From an uncultured Desulfuromonadales bacterium (lineage in GTDB: Bacteria; Desulfobacterota; Desulfuromonadia; Desulfuromonadales; Geopsychrobacteraceae), in the NCBI GenBank assembly GCA_947259685.1, contig CAMYNC010000120.1, positions 1 through 16,620 of the forward strand: a stretch of DNA of 16,620 bases. Direction: 5' to 3'. Below are positions 1-7,680 of this stretch, piece by piece. Under the pieces are notes generated by a model. The model saw nothing but the letters and a program-made list of their open reading frames with translations, was not told the DNA's origin and ran no database searches. Made by a program: the position numbers and the translations under genes. Each line of letters starts with the position of its first letter. The stretch's first letter is position 1.

Positions 1-2
1 AA

Positions 3-87
3 TGGTGGAGGGGGGAGGATTCGAACCTCCGAAGTCTACGACGTCAGATTTACAGTCTGATCCCTTTGGCCACTCGGGAACCCCTCC
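3..87 (-). tRNA. tRNA-Tyr (anticodon GUA)
   Basis: The reverse complement folds as a class II tRNA. The acceptor stem GGAGGGG pairs with CCCCTCC and the CCA end is encoded. The anticodon arm is TCAGA-CTGTAAA-TCTGA with anticodon GTA, the variable arm is long, and the T arm is GGAGG-TTCGAAT-CCTCC. It lies 51 bp downstream of tRNA-Thr on the same strand and probably belongs to the same transcript. In many proteobacteria this Thr-Tyr pair continues into tRNA-Gly, tRNA-Thr and an EF-Tu gene; that part would lie beyond the left edge and cannot be seen here. Confidence 0.97.
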
Positions 88-138
88 AGGGGACTTCTAT
101 ATATTCTATTTTTTCGGGCGATGCCCGCCGACTCCAAC

Positions 139-214
139 TGGAGCTGGCGACAGGAATTGAACCCGCAACATCCTCATTACAAGTGAGGTGCTCTACCAGT
201 TGAGCTACGCCAGC
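139..214 (-). tRNA. tRNA-Thr (anticodon UGU)
   Basis: The reverse complement forms a complete 76-nt cloverleaf with encoded CCA. The acceptor stem is GCTGGCG/CGCCAGC, and the anticodon loop CTTGTAA within CTCA..TGAG gives anticodon TGT. The T loop TTCAATT is intact. Its 5' end is only 11 bp downstream of a TATAAA -10 element, so this tRNA starts the transcript that continues into tRNA-Tyr. A short hairpin (CGGGC-GAT-GCCCG, 115-127) lies in the spacer between the two tRNAs and may take part in processing. Confidence 0.97.
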
Positions 215-225
215 ACAAGGCGGGA

Positions 226-254
226 TTTATACCCTATGAAAAACCCGATTGCAA
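226..254 (-). promoter_or_regulatory. Proximal promoter of the tRNA-Thr/Tyr operon
   Basis: On the minus strand TTGCAA (249-254) and TATAAA (226-231) are separated by exactly 17 bp. The sequence after the -10 is GC-rich (TCCCGCC), as in stringently controlled stable-RNA promoters. Transcription would start about 5 nt before the mature tRNA-Thr. Elements and spacing are seen; activity is inferred. Confidence 0.75.
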
Positions 255-307
255 GGAAAAAATCTCCCGCTGTTTTTGCAGCCCGCTGCTGGCGCGGCAG
301 CGAAGGA

Positions 308-336
308 TTTATAGTGCATTACCATGAGCCTGTCAA
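308..336 (-). promoter_or_regulatory. Distal promoter of the tRNA-Thr/Tyr operon
   Basis: On the minus strand a perfect TTGACA (331-336) is followed after 17 bp by TATAAA (308-313). This is nearly a consensus sigma-70 promoter. It lies about 80 bp upstream of the proximal promoter in a 228-bp gap that has no credible gene. The two form a tandem pair, a common arrangement for stable RNA operons. Confidence 0.75.
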
Positions 337-442
337 GAATTAAGCCGGGAAAAAATCCCTGCGCCTTAAAGCCAGCCGGCTCCGCAACACCGGCACCCGG
401 CAAACGCCTCCTTGAGAGCGACATCTGTATTCCCAAAGAGAT

Positions 443-1015
443 TCAATAATTCAGTTTGGCATCTTTCCAATACTTGCTGCCGGTTAAATTTACTTTGGCC
501 ATCAGACCTGCTTTGGTCATCGTGTAAATACCGACTTCGGAGCTGATCGAGACCTCACCGGTCGCAGAACCACCCCGATCCTGGGCCTTGGCAGCGGCAT
601 CAGCCTGACCACCAAACTCCCAGCCGCTAGTGACGAACCGCTCGAAAGCCTGGCGACTATGGAAGACAAAGACAACCCGAATATCCTGTACCCCCAGGCC
701 AAGCCCGACGTCGACCTGGGCCATCTTCATGTAAGTTTGACGGCCGGTGGCCTGATCGACAGCCACGCCGTAGCCGCCGCCACCGCCCAGATAAACGATT
801 TGGGCGTTAATATTACTGAAGACCGCATAGCCGTCAGCGCGCTCAATATTCCCGCGGGCTGCGGGACGCTGCCGGTAGAGTTCGGCCAGAGTCTCCTGCC
901 GCATGCTTTCTATGGCGGTACGCTTACTGGCCAGCGTTTCCCCGCGGGGGGACAGGCAGCCGCTGACCAGGCCGAACAGAACCACAGCTAGCGAGAACTG
1001 CAAAAATTTATTCAT
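443..1015 (-). CDS. SYLF-domain (Ysc84-like) lipid-binding lipoprotein
   Basis: This 190-aa protein has an N-terminal lipoprotein signal: Lys3, a hydrophobic run at residues 6-19 and the lipobox LVSGC with Cys20. It should therefore be anchored in a periplasm-facing membrane. The rest fits the SYLF/Ysc84 family: DGYAVFSNIN around 61-70, a five-glycine stretch at 77-81, and a C-terminal half ending SEVGIYTMTKAGLMAKVN. SYLF domains bind phosphoinositide-type lipids in eukaryotes; the bacterial role is unclear. The start is supported by GGAGGT (1024-1029 on the complement), 8 nt from the ATG. The gene begins 72 bp after rlmB and may be the last protein gene of the proS operon, although its own leader leaves separate expression possible. 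Confidence 0.85.
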   Translation of the reverse strand: MNKFLQFSLAVVLFGLVSGCLSPRGETLASKRTAIESMRQETLAELYRQRPAARGNIERADGYAVFSNINAQIVYLGGGGGYGVAVDQATGRQTYMKMAQVDVGLGLGVQDIRVVFVFHSRQAFERFVTSGWEFGGQADAAAKAQDRGGSATGEVSISSEVGIYTMTKAGLMAKVNLTGSKYWKDAKLNY

Positions 1016-1087
1016 AGGTGAATACCTCCAAGATCATTAAGTTAGCATTTCATCCAGAGCATTCCTGGCAAGCAGGCATTCGGCTCC

Positions 1088-1831
1088 TCAGCGGCCAGCG
1101 GCCTGTCTGACCACCTCAAACAGGGCAATTCCAGCGGCCACCGAAGCGTTCAGCGAGCCAACTCGACCCTGCATAGGAATAGCCAGTAAGCCATCACAAT
1201 GTTTGCGGATATTCGGTCGCAATCCCTTACCTTCGCTGCCGACCACCAGCGCCAGATCGCCGCCCAGATCGAAATCGAAAAGAGCCTGCGCAGCCTCGTC
1301 GCCAGCCAGGCCATAACACCAGATATTTTCTTTCTTCAGGCTCTCGATCGCCCGCGCCAGATTGGTCACCTGACAGAGCGGCAAACTTGTCAAAGCTCCG
1401 GCAGCCGTCTTTTCGACCACCGGAGTTACCGGGCAGGAACGATCCTTGGCAACGATAACACCATGACAGCCGGCGACTTCGGCACTGCGCAGAATTGCGC
1501 CAAAATTGTGCGGATCGGTAATGCCATCGAGCAGCAGAAAAAAAGCGGGTCGCTCACTGCTGCGCCAGGCAGTAATAAGCTGTTCCATTCCGGTATACTG
1601 AAAAGGCTCGATCCGCAGCAGCACCCCTTGATGGTGGCTGTGTCCCGCTAGCCGATCGAGATCTTTGCGTTCACGAAACCTGACCGGAAGCTGTTGCCGG
1701 CGCGCTTGCTCCAGGAGTTTGGTCTGCCGTGGATTCTGCCCCTCGCTGATCACCAGCAATTCGAGCGGCATGCGCCCTTCGCCATCCAAGGCCGCCTGAA
1801 CCGGATTGATTCCATAGAGATAATCGGCCAT
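1088..1831 (-). CDS. rlmB: 23S rRNA (guanosine-2'-O)-methyltransferase RlmB
   Basis: This 247-aa SpoU/TrmH-family (SPOUT, trefoil-knot) enzyme would methylate the ribose 2'-O of G2251 in the 23S rRNA P loop using S-adenosylmethionine. The N-terminal substrate-binding domain (about 1-78) starts YLYGINPVQAAL. The catalytic domain carries all three family motifs: LDGITDPHNFGAILRSAE (101-118, with Asn109 and Arg115), VVGSEGKGLRP (196-206) and IPMQGRVGSLNASVAAGI (218-235). Length is normal. Its ATG overlaps the pyrF stop by one base (TGATG), so the two genes are translationally coupled. RlmB and TrmH are close relatives, but the N-terminal domain and length favour RlmB. Confidence 0.95.
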   Translation of the reverse strand: MADYLYGINPVQAALDGEGRMPLELLVISEGQNPRQTKLLEQARRQQLPVRFRERKDLDRLAGHSHHQGVLLRIEPFQYTGMEQLITAWRSSERPAFFLLLDGITDPHNFGAILRSAEVAGCHGVIVAKDRSCPVTPVVEKTAAGALTSLPLCQVTNLARAIESLKKENIWCYGLAGDEAAQALFDFDLGGDLALVVGSEGKGLRPNIRKHCDGLLAIPMQGRVGSLNASVAAGIALFEVVRQAAGR

Positions 1832-2562
1832 CAGCCAGGCAATGCGGCTTCGATTTCGGCGAGAATCTTACCGGCAGCAGCCAGTGGGTCAGCGGCCGCA
1901 GAGATCGGCCGACCGATCACTAAGGCAGTCGCCCCGGCAGAAATGGCTTCGGCCGGCGTAGCCACCCGCTTCTGATCATCCAGCGAAGCAAACGCTGGCC
2001 GCACCCCCGGTGTGACAATCTGGAAGTCCTCGCCGCAAGCGGCACGGATCAACGCAACCTCTTTGGGTGAAGCAACCACGCCGTCAAAGCCGGCATCCTT
2101 TGCCAACCGGGCCAGCCGCGGCACCATTTCGGCCACCGCTCGATCAATCCCAACTCCACGCAGGGTTTCTTCGGTGGAGGAGGTGAGAATGGTGACCGCC
2201 AACATGATCGGCCTCTCGATACCGGCCTTGGTGCAATAGGCAGCAACCTCTTCGACAGTTTTGCGCATCATCTCAGCACCGCCTAAGGCATGCACGTTGA
2301 ACATTTTCACCCCCAGCTTGCAGGCCTCGACCGCAGCTTTGGCGACGGTATTCGGAATATCGTGATACTTGAGATCGAGAAAAACCTCGCCGCCCCGCTC
2401 GCGCACCATCTGCACCACTTCCGGGCCGCACTTGGTAAACAACTGTTTGCCGATTTTGAACAGCCCGACATTGTCCTGCAACTGCCCCACCCAGGCTTCC
2501 GCCTGGCTGAATTCATCGACATCCAGCGCAAAAATCAGTCGCCGCTTGGCATTCTCTGTCAT
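1831..2562 (-). CDS. pyrF: Orotidine-5'-phosphate decarboxylase
   Basis: This 243-aa TIM-barrel enzyme converts OMP to UMP, the last step of de novo pyrimidine synthesis, in the cytosol. FALDVD (11-16) and KIGKQLF (36-42) begin the barrel. The catalytic signature FLDLKYHDIPNTV (61-73) provides Asp63, Lys65 and Asp68 of the charged network. PGVRP (185-189) and IGRPI (216-220) form the phosphate-binding end. Length is typical of the group I bacterial enzyme. The start codon overlaps the stop of the upstream DUF4388 gene (ATGA) and the stop overlaps the rlmB start, so it sits in a coupled three-gene block. No other pyrimidine gene lies in the window. Confidence 0.97.
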   Translation of the reverse strand: MTENAKRRLIFALDVDEFSQAEAWVGQLQDNVGLFKIGKQLFTKCGPEVVQMVRERGGEVFLDLKYHDIPNTVAKAAVEACKLGVKMFNVHALGGAEMMRKTVEEVAAYCTKAGIERPIMLAVTILTSSTEETLRGVGIDRAVAEMVPRLARLAKDAGFDGVVASPKEVALIRAACGEDFQIVTPGVRPAFASLDDQKRVATPAEAISAGATALVIGRPISAAADPLAAAGKILAEIEAALPG

Positions 2563-3788
2563 TCGGTCCTCCCGATCAAATCTCTCACCCGGCCGGTGAT
2601 ATCCTGCACGCGGGCGATCAGCGGCTTCGCCTGTTCAGCATTCAGCTCGCGGCGCACCGCCATAGTTTCCAAAAAGACCAGCTCGCAGAGCGAATCGGCC
2701 AGCAATTTTTTCTTGTCACCCTCTTCGAGACCCGTCAGGTTAGCGACCACCCGATTGCCATCAAGGGCTCCGTCCTCCAGCAGCTCGACATCGCGCAGCA
2801 CAAAGGAATAAGGCTGCGGAAGCTCGCGCAGATATTGGGCCGTTTCCTGGGGGAAGCCTGGGCAAACCTTACTCATCCGCGTGTAGATCGCCTTGAGCAG
2901 ACTGTTATAAATGGCCAGGATCTGCCCCAGGTCCCCCTCGATCTCAGCCGTCGGAGCATCCTCAATCCGCACGCAGCCCTTTTCAAGCAAAGCATACAGA
3001 ATGCGCATCCCGTCAAATTCGCGCACCCCGGTCTTGCGAAACAGATCACGGGCACTCTGTTGCCCGCTTTGCGCAAAGTTCAGCATGCGTACTTCCAGTT
3101 GGTCCAATTTGGACGAGCTTTTGCCGGTCGGCATCGGGAAATGATCCAGCGAGATAATCCGCCGCATGAACAGGGCACGCTCATCTTGCCGGCGCAAGCC
3201 CTCCATAATCAGATTCTGGGTACTCATCGACAAGCGGAGAATCTGCTCCTGGTCGAGGCCAAGAGATTGGAAAAAGAACCCACCGGCATGGAAAGCGAAC
3301 AGGTTATAGACGATACTCTCAACCTGGCTGCGAGCTGCCAACCAAAGGTCTTTGGGTGTGACATCGCCACGCTGCACCAGTAGTTTTCCCAGGGTGGTGC
3401 GCCCGATCGCCAGTTGCCGGGCCTGCTGCAGGGCTTCGCGACCCACCTTGCCAAGAGAAAAGAGCACTTCCCCCAGGTCATCGCGGGCGAAGGTACTGGT
3501 GGCAAAAACGATTTCCCCCTGCTGGAAATAAAGCGCTTTACTGCCGCCATCCAGCTCAAAATGGAGGATGCCAGTCTTGCGGAACATATTGAAAAATGAG
3601 AGCAGATCAGGAATTGAAATTTCCCCCAGAGAGCCGGACAGCAGCACTGGTCCGGAGCTGTCTGGACGGGCCAGAAACAGATGATGAGAAGAGGCAGAAA
3701 CCGCCTGCAAGCCTTCATCACCAAGCTGATGACGCACCGCCAGCGGCAGCTTCAACATCCCGTTGGCATCGATCTTCAACTCGCTCAT
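2559..3788 (-). CDS. DUF4388 (PATAN-type) domain protein
   Basis: This 409-aa cytosolic protein has no signal peptide or membrane segment. Residues 1-45 form a short N-terminal segment (GMLKLPLAVRHQLG) slightly reminiscent of AbrB/SpoVT swapped-hairpin domains, which is weak. Residues 49-200 match the DUF4388 pattern: GSLGEISIPDLLSFFNM, then KTGILHF, LYFQQGEIVFA, LGEVLFSLGK and LGKLLVQRGDVTPKDLW. The remaining 200 residues contain no motif I recognise. DUF4388/PATAN domains are common in Desulfobacterota and cyanobacterial signalling proteins, often with receiver domains; here the domain has no attached partner. It starts 38 bp after proS and overlaps pyrF by 4 bp, so it is co-expressed with housekeeping genes. 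The function is unknown. Confidence 0.85.
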   Translation of the reverse strand: MSELKIDANGMLKLPLAVRHQLGDEGLQAVSASSHHLFLARPDSSGPVLLSGSLGEISIPDLLSFFNMFRKTGILHFELDGGSKALYFQQGEIVFATSTFARDDLGEVLFSLGKVGREALQQARQLAIGRTTLGKLLVQRGDVTPKDLWLAARSQVESIVYNLFAFHAGGFFFQSLGLDQEQILRLSMSTQNLIMEGLRRQDERALFMRRIISLDHFPMPTGKSSSKLDQLEVRMLNFAQSGQQSARDLFRKTGVREFDGMRILYALLEKGCVRIEDAPTAEIEGDLGQILAIYNSLLKAIYTRMSKVCPGFPQETAQYLRELPQPYSFVLRDVELLEDGALDGNRVVANLTGLEEGDKKKLLADSLCELVFLETMAVRRELNAEQAKPLIARVQDITGRVRDLIGRTE

Positions 3789-3826
3789 CCACTCCCCTCG
3801 GCACGCAACGACATCTACCGCCGACT

Positions 3827-5548
3827 TCAGTTGGCGTCCAGGGCCTCAGCGACCAATTGAGCAAGGGCCCCGGCAGCCTCGGCAACCGGCAGCAAGGTCA
3901 TCTCACCACTGGCACGTTGCTTCAGTTCGACCTTGGCCTCTTTGAGATTGCGGGAGCCGACGGTCAAGCGCAGCGGAATGCCGATCAGGTCGGCATCTTT
4001 GAACTTGATCCCCGGCCGCTCATCACGGTCATCGAGCAGCACTTCGATGCCCAGGTCGAGTAATTGCTGATAAAGCTGCTCCGAGGTTTCGCGCACCGCT
4101 TCATCCTTCGGGTTAACCATCGACACCAGCACCTGAAAAGGTGCCAGCGGCATCGGCAGAGCCATGCCGTTTTCGTCGTGGTTCTGCTCAATCGCCGCCG
4201 CCACCGTGCGGCCGACTCCGATCCCGTAACAGCCCATCACCAGCGTGCGGGCCTTGCCGGAATCGTCAAGGACGGTGGCATTCATCGCCTCGGAATATTT
4301 GGTGCCGAGCTTGAAGACATGGCCGACCTCGATACCTCGCCAGCTCTCCAGCTGGCCGCAATCACAGCGCGGGCAAGGGTCGCCGCCGACCGCCTGACGC
4401 AGATCGGCAAACTGGCTGACCTTAAAATCACGGCCGAGATTGGCGCCGGTGTAATGCCGGTCAACCGCATTGCCGCCGACCACGAAATCGGCCATCCCTT
4501 TGACTTCGCCATCGGCAATCACCCGGATCTGCAAGCCGATCGGTCCGGCAAAACCGGTCGGGGCGCCGGTGGTTTTCTTCACCAGCTCTTCTTCGGCCAT
4601 TATTGCCCAGTCAACGTCGAGCAGGTTGGCCAGTTTAATTTCGTTCAGCTCACGGTCACCGCGCAGCAGCACCGCCACCAGCTCATCTTCGGAAGTCTGG
4701 ACGATCAGCGTCTTCACCAGCTGGCTCGGCTCAATGTTAAGAAAAGCGGCAACCTCTTCGATACTTTTTTGATTCGGGGTAGCAACCTTCTGCAGCTCAG
4801 CGCTGGCGATAGGGGTCTGTTGTTCACGGTAGATCAGCTCGGCCTTTTCCACGTTGGCGGCGTATTCGCAGGCATCGCAGGAAACGATGGCATCTTCACC
4901 AGAATCAGCCAGCACCATGAATTCATGCGAAAAGGCGCCACCGATGGCACCACTGTCCGCCTCAACAGCCCGGAACCTCAACCCGCAACGCTGGAAGATC
5001 CGCCGGTATGCCTGGTACATCTTGTCGTAAGCTTTATCTGCGCCCTCATCATCGATATCGAAGGAGTAAGCATCCTTCATAATGAATTCGCGGCCACGCA
5101 TCAACCCGAAGCGGGGACGGATTTCATCGCGGAACTTGGTTTGGATCTGATAGAGGTTCAGCGGTAGCTGCCGGTAGGAGTTGACCGTGTTGCGGACGAT
5201 GTCAGTAATCACCTCTTCATGAGTCGGCCCCATGCAGAACTCGGTCGCCTTGCGGTCCTTAAAGCGCAGTAGCTCCTTGCCGTATTTTTCCCAGCGTCCC
5301 GACTCCTGCCAGAGTTCAGCCGGATTAGCCATCGGCATCAGACACTCAATGGCGCCAGTACGATCCAACTCTTCGCGGATGATCTGCTCCATTTTGCGGA
5401 TCGAGCGCAAACCGAAGGGCATATAACTATAGATACCTGCCGCAACCTTGCGGATCATCCCGGCACGCATCATCAGCTGATGGCTGATGATTTCGGCGTC
5501 GGCAGGGTCTTCTTTCAGGGTCGGCAACAGATACTGGGTATAACGCAT
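3827..5548 (-). CDS. proS: Prolyl-tRNA synthetase (bacterial type, with editing domain)
   Basis: This 573-aa class II aminoacyl-tRNA synthetase charges tRNA-Pro. The N-terminal catalytic part has CMGPTHEE (105-112) and motif 2 FRDEIRPRFGLMRGREF (139-155). A YbaK-like insertion of about 180 residues (roughly 224-408, containing TGAPTGFAGPIGL), which hydrolyses Ala-tRNA-Pro in trans-editing relatives, separates motif 2 from motif 3 (GCYGIGVGRT, 439-448). The anticodon-binding domain is about 472-573 (DDRDERPGIKFKDADLIG). Length equals the standard ProS type. It is the first gene of the minus-strand operon; the preceding 228-bp gap contains a candidate promoter, and AGGACC precedes the ATG. Confidence 0.98.
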   Translation of the reverse strand: MRYTQYLLPTLKEDPADAEIISHQLMMRAGMIRKVAAGIYSYMPFGLRSIRKMEQIIREELDRTGAIECLMPMANPAELWQESGRWEKYGKELLRFKDRKATEFCMGPTHEEVITDIVRNTVNSYRQLPLNLYQIQTKFRDEIRPRFGLMRGREFIMKDAYSFDIDDEGADKAYDKMYQAYRRIFQRCGLRFRAVEADSGAIGGAFSHEFMVLADSGEDAIVSCDACEYAANVEKAELIYREQQTPIASAELQKVATPNQKSIEEVAAFLNIEPSQLVKTLIVQTSEDELVAVLLRGDRELNEIKLANLLDVDWAIMAEEELVKKTTGAPTGFAGPIGLQIRVIADGEVKGMADFVVGGNAVDRHYTGANLGRDFKVSQFADLRQAVGGDPCPRCDCGQLESWRGIEVGHVFKLGTKYSEAMNATVLDDSGKARTLVMGCYGIGVGRTVAAAIEQNHDENGMALPMPLAPFQVLVSMVNPKDEAVRETSEQLYQQLLDLGIEVLLDDRDERPGIKFKDADLIGIPLRLTVGSRNLKEAKVELKQRASGEMTLLPVAEAAGALAQLVAEALDAN

Positions 5549-5569
5549 GGGGCTGGTCCTGTTTGTTGG

Positions 5570-5599
5570 ATTTCAAATGATTACCAATATGACTGTCAA
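5570..5599 (-). promoter_or_regulatory. Candidate promoter for the proS operon
   Basis: On the minus strand a perfect TTGACA (5594-5599) is followed after 18 bp by TGAAAT (5570-5575, 4 of 6 matches to TATAAT). Transcription would begin about 15 nt before the proS ATG, giving a very short leader. The -35 is strong and the -10 weak. Confidence 0.4.
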
Positions 5600-5704
5600 G
5601 AAGAGGGAAATTAACCCGTTTCACGCTGAAAAGCAAGCCACTTGCCGCCTCTCCCCGACTTAACTGCTGGCGAAGAATCCCCCTCCCGCTTCGGTTGTTG
5701 CCCT

Positions 5705-5725
5705 TGCTATAGCGCCAGCAGCGCT
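5705..5725 (+). promoter_or_regulatory. Possible extended -10 promoter and leader hairpin before the AMP nucleosidase gene
   Basis: TTGCTATAGC (about 5704-5713) resembles an extended -10 element (TGN followed by TATAGC) but has no recognisable -35. It is followed at once by a small hairpin AGCGC-CAGCA-GCGCT (5711-5725). The likely start would be around 5720, about 55 nt before the ATG at 5777. This is a weak call. Confidence 0.25.
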
Positions 5726-5776
5726 TATTCTTTAAGTAGATATCGGCTGACCATCCACCCAACCAAAGGAAGAGCC

Positions 5777-6550
5777 ATGCCCGACCGTCTCGAAATTACC
5801 AAGAACTGGCTGCCGCGCTACACGGGGATGCCACTCGACCGCTTCGGCGACTACATCCTGCTGACCAACTTCCGGCACTATATGAACAAATTTGCGGAAA
5901 TGTTCCATTGCGATATCCAGGGTGAAAACCGGCCGATGCAGGCTGCTACCAACAGTAGCGGCTTGACGATTATAAACTTCGGCATCGGCTCGGCGAACGC
6001 CGCGACCATCATGGACCTGCTGAGCGCCATCCAACCGAAAGGGGTCCTGTTCCTCGGTAAATGCGGCGGGCTGAAGAAATCGACCGAGATCGGCCACTTT
6101 ATCCTGCCGAACGCCGCCATCCGCGGCGAAGGGACCAGTAACGATTATTTTCCCGCCGAGGTTCCGGCGCTGCCCTCATTCAAACTACACAAATTTGTCT
6201 CCGAAAAGATTCTTGAATACGGTCACGACTACCGCACCGGGGTGGTCTATTCGACCAATCGGCGCATCTGGGAACATGACCAGGACTTTCTGGAAAAACT
6301 GCAAAAGATGACCAGTATCGGTATCGACATGGAAACCGCCACGATCTTTATCGTCGGCCACTACAACGTCATCGCCCGTGGTGCGCTATTGCTGGTCTCG
6401 GATGTGCCGCTAACGCCGGAGGGGGTAAAAACCGAGGAATCGGATCAGCAGGTCACCAAACAATGGGCCGATAGCCACCTGCGGATCGGTATCGATGCAA
6501 TGACCGAGATCGGTGAGAAGGGGGAAAAGATCAAACATTTTCAGTATTGA
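5777..6550 (+). CDS. amn: AMP nucleosidase (short form)
   Basis: This 257-aa protein belongs to the nucleoside phosphorylase superfamily. AMP nucleosidase hydrolyses AMP to adenine and ribose 5-phosphate, feeding adenine salvage and helping to set the adenylate pool. Seen are INFGIGSANAATIMDLL (66-82), LFLGKCGGLKKSTEIGHFI (91-109), the purine-binding signature GIDMETATIF (182-191) and SDVPL (208-212) with the catalytic-type Asp. It lacks the N-terminal regulatory domain of the roughly 480-residue E. coli Amn. I use the ATG at 5777 because AAAGGAAGAG lies just before it; an in-frame ATG 135 bp upstream would add a low-complexity, unconserved-looking tail. It converges on the glycosyltransferase gene with only 11 bp between stop codons. 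Confidence 0.85.
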   Translation: MPDRLEITKNWLPRYTGMPLDRFGDYILLTNFRHYMNKFAEMFHCDIQGENRPMQAATNSSGLTIINFGIGSANAATIMDLLSAIQPKGVLFLGKCGGLKKSTEIGHFILPNAAIRGEGTSNDYFPAEVPALPSFKLHKFVSEKILEYGHDYRTGVVYSTNRRIWEHDQDFLEKLQKMTSIGIDMETATIFIVGHYNVIARGALLLVSDVPLTPEGVKTEESDQQVTKQWADSHLRIGIDAMTEIGEKGEKIKHFQY

Positions 6551-6561
6551 GATTTAAGCAC

Positions 6562-7674
6562 TCACCCAATCATTTCAGCAAGCAAATCATCATAAACCTC
6601 CGCCATCAGGCTCCAGTCGTATCTGGCAACCAGGGACTGCCGTGTTTCGCTGCGCAGCGCGGCAACATTCTGGCACAACTGCCGCAGACGCCCGACCAGA
6701 TCATCGAAGTCGCGATAAAAATATCCGGCATGCCGTTCTTCCGGCAGATGCTCAGGATAGGCAAGACGCTTGGGCAGCAGCGGCTGACAGTTGCAATAGA
6801 TCGCCTGCACCACGCTGACGCCGAAAAAATCGTGGATCGAGGTCACCGGCTGGATATCGGCCCGCCAGAGCCAGCCAGCGTAATCGGCGAACCTGTCCAG
6901 GTAACCCCAATGGACAATCCGACTGTCGAGCCTGGTGCGCGCCTCGGCAAAAATAGCCGGCTGCTGCCGATAGGATTCGCCTAACACGACCAGTTCGAAA
7001 TCGACACCCTGTTCCTGCAGGACAAACAGGGCACGGAAAAACTCCTGAGGATTTTTATCGTACTCCCAGCGGTGGTTCCAAAGTAGCAGTGGTGGCCTTT
7101 GCTCTGCGCTCTCCGGCGCAGGGCAAAACTCGTCAAACCGCCGCAGATCGATTCCCAACTGCAGGGTGTGGCTTTTCGCGGCGATCTGCGCGACCGTTTC
7201 GATCTCGGTGTTATCGGGGAAGGCGGCCAGATATCGAGGCAATTCGGCCAGAAAGTCCCGCCGGTGATAGTCGGAATTGAACAGCACCTGATCGGCACAA
7301 AGCGCAGAAGTGTAGTTAATAAACTGATAGTGGGCATCGCGCTGCAAAGCGGGGTCGGCATCGCTCGACGACCAAGGGTAGCTGAGTTGGTTTTCGTGAA
7401 AATAGACTGCGCTGGGAATATCGGCGGTTAGCCTGCGGGTCAACGCCAGGAAAGTCGTCAGGTCGAGCATGTCGGTAGCCAGCAGCAGCTCAGGCCGGTA
7501 TCCGGAAGCGAGAAACTTCCGCGCCAGGGTCACTGCGCCACCATGCATCCGCCACTTCCAGTACTTCCCCTCCAAACCGAGAATCCGCACCTGGTGGCGA
7601 CTGTGAGCCGCATACTCTTTTGCCCAGGCAGCGTGCGAACCGACCAGAAAGGGTTCGAGCAGCAGAATTTCCAT
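6562..7674 (-). CDS. DUF3524 glycosyltransferase, tRNA-queuosine alpha-mannosyltransferase (QTMAN/GTDC1) homologue
   Basis: This 370-aa GT-B glycosyltransferase has no membrane segment. The N-terminal domain has LLLEPFLVGSH (4-14), KYWKWRMHGGA (38-48), TDML (67-70) and HENQLSYPW (93-101). The C-terminal Rossmann half has LLWNHRWEYDKNP (197-209) and HDFFGVSVVQAIYCNCQPLL (281-300). This layout is that of the DUF3524 family, whose vertebrate member GTDC1/QTMAN mannosylates queuosine at the wobble base of tRNA-Asp. The bacterial substrate is not established here. At the place of the EX7E motif the protein has Asp282-X7-Gln290. It starts 6 bp after ispG and is co-transcribed with it. Family assignment is confident, substrate inferred. 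Confidence 0.8.
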   Translation of the reverse strand: MEILLLEPFLVGSHAAWAKEYAAHSRHQVRILGLEGKYWKWRMHGGAVTLARKFLASGYRPELLLATDMLDLTTFLALTRRLTADIPSAVYFHENQLSYPWSSSDADPALQRDAHYQFINYTSALCADQVLFNSDYHRRDFLAELPRYLAAFPDNTEIETVAQIAAKSHTLQLGIDLRRFDEFCPAPESAEQRPPLLLWNHRWEYDKNPQEFFRALFVLQEQGVDFELVVLGESYRQQPAIFAEARTRLDSRIVHWGYLDRFADYAGWLWRADIQPVTSIHDFFGVSVVQAIYCNCQPLLPKRLAYPEHLPEERHAGYFYRDFDDLVGRLRQLCQNVAALRSETRQSLVARYDWSLMAEVYDDLLAEMIG

Positions 7675-7680
7675 CGCCGG

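Noticed and set aside
227..436. A 69-codon open frame between the SYLF gene and tRNA-Thr
   Set aside because: It overlaps both tandem tRNA promoters and has no ribosome binding site or recognisable product.
4064..5167. A 367-codon open frame antisense to proS
   Set aside because: It is fully inside proS, and its His/Gln/Leu-rich translation has the look of an antisense shadow.
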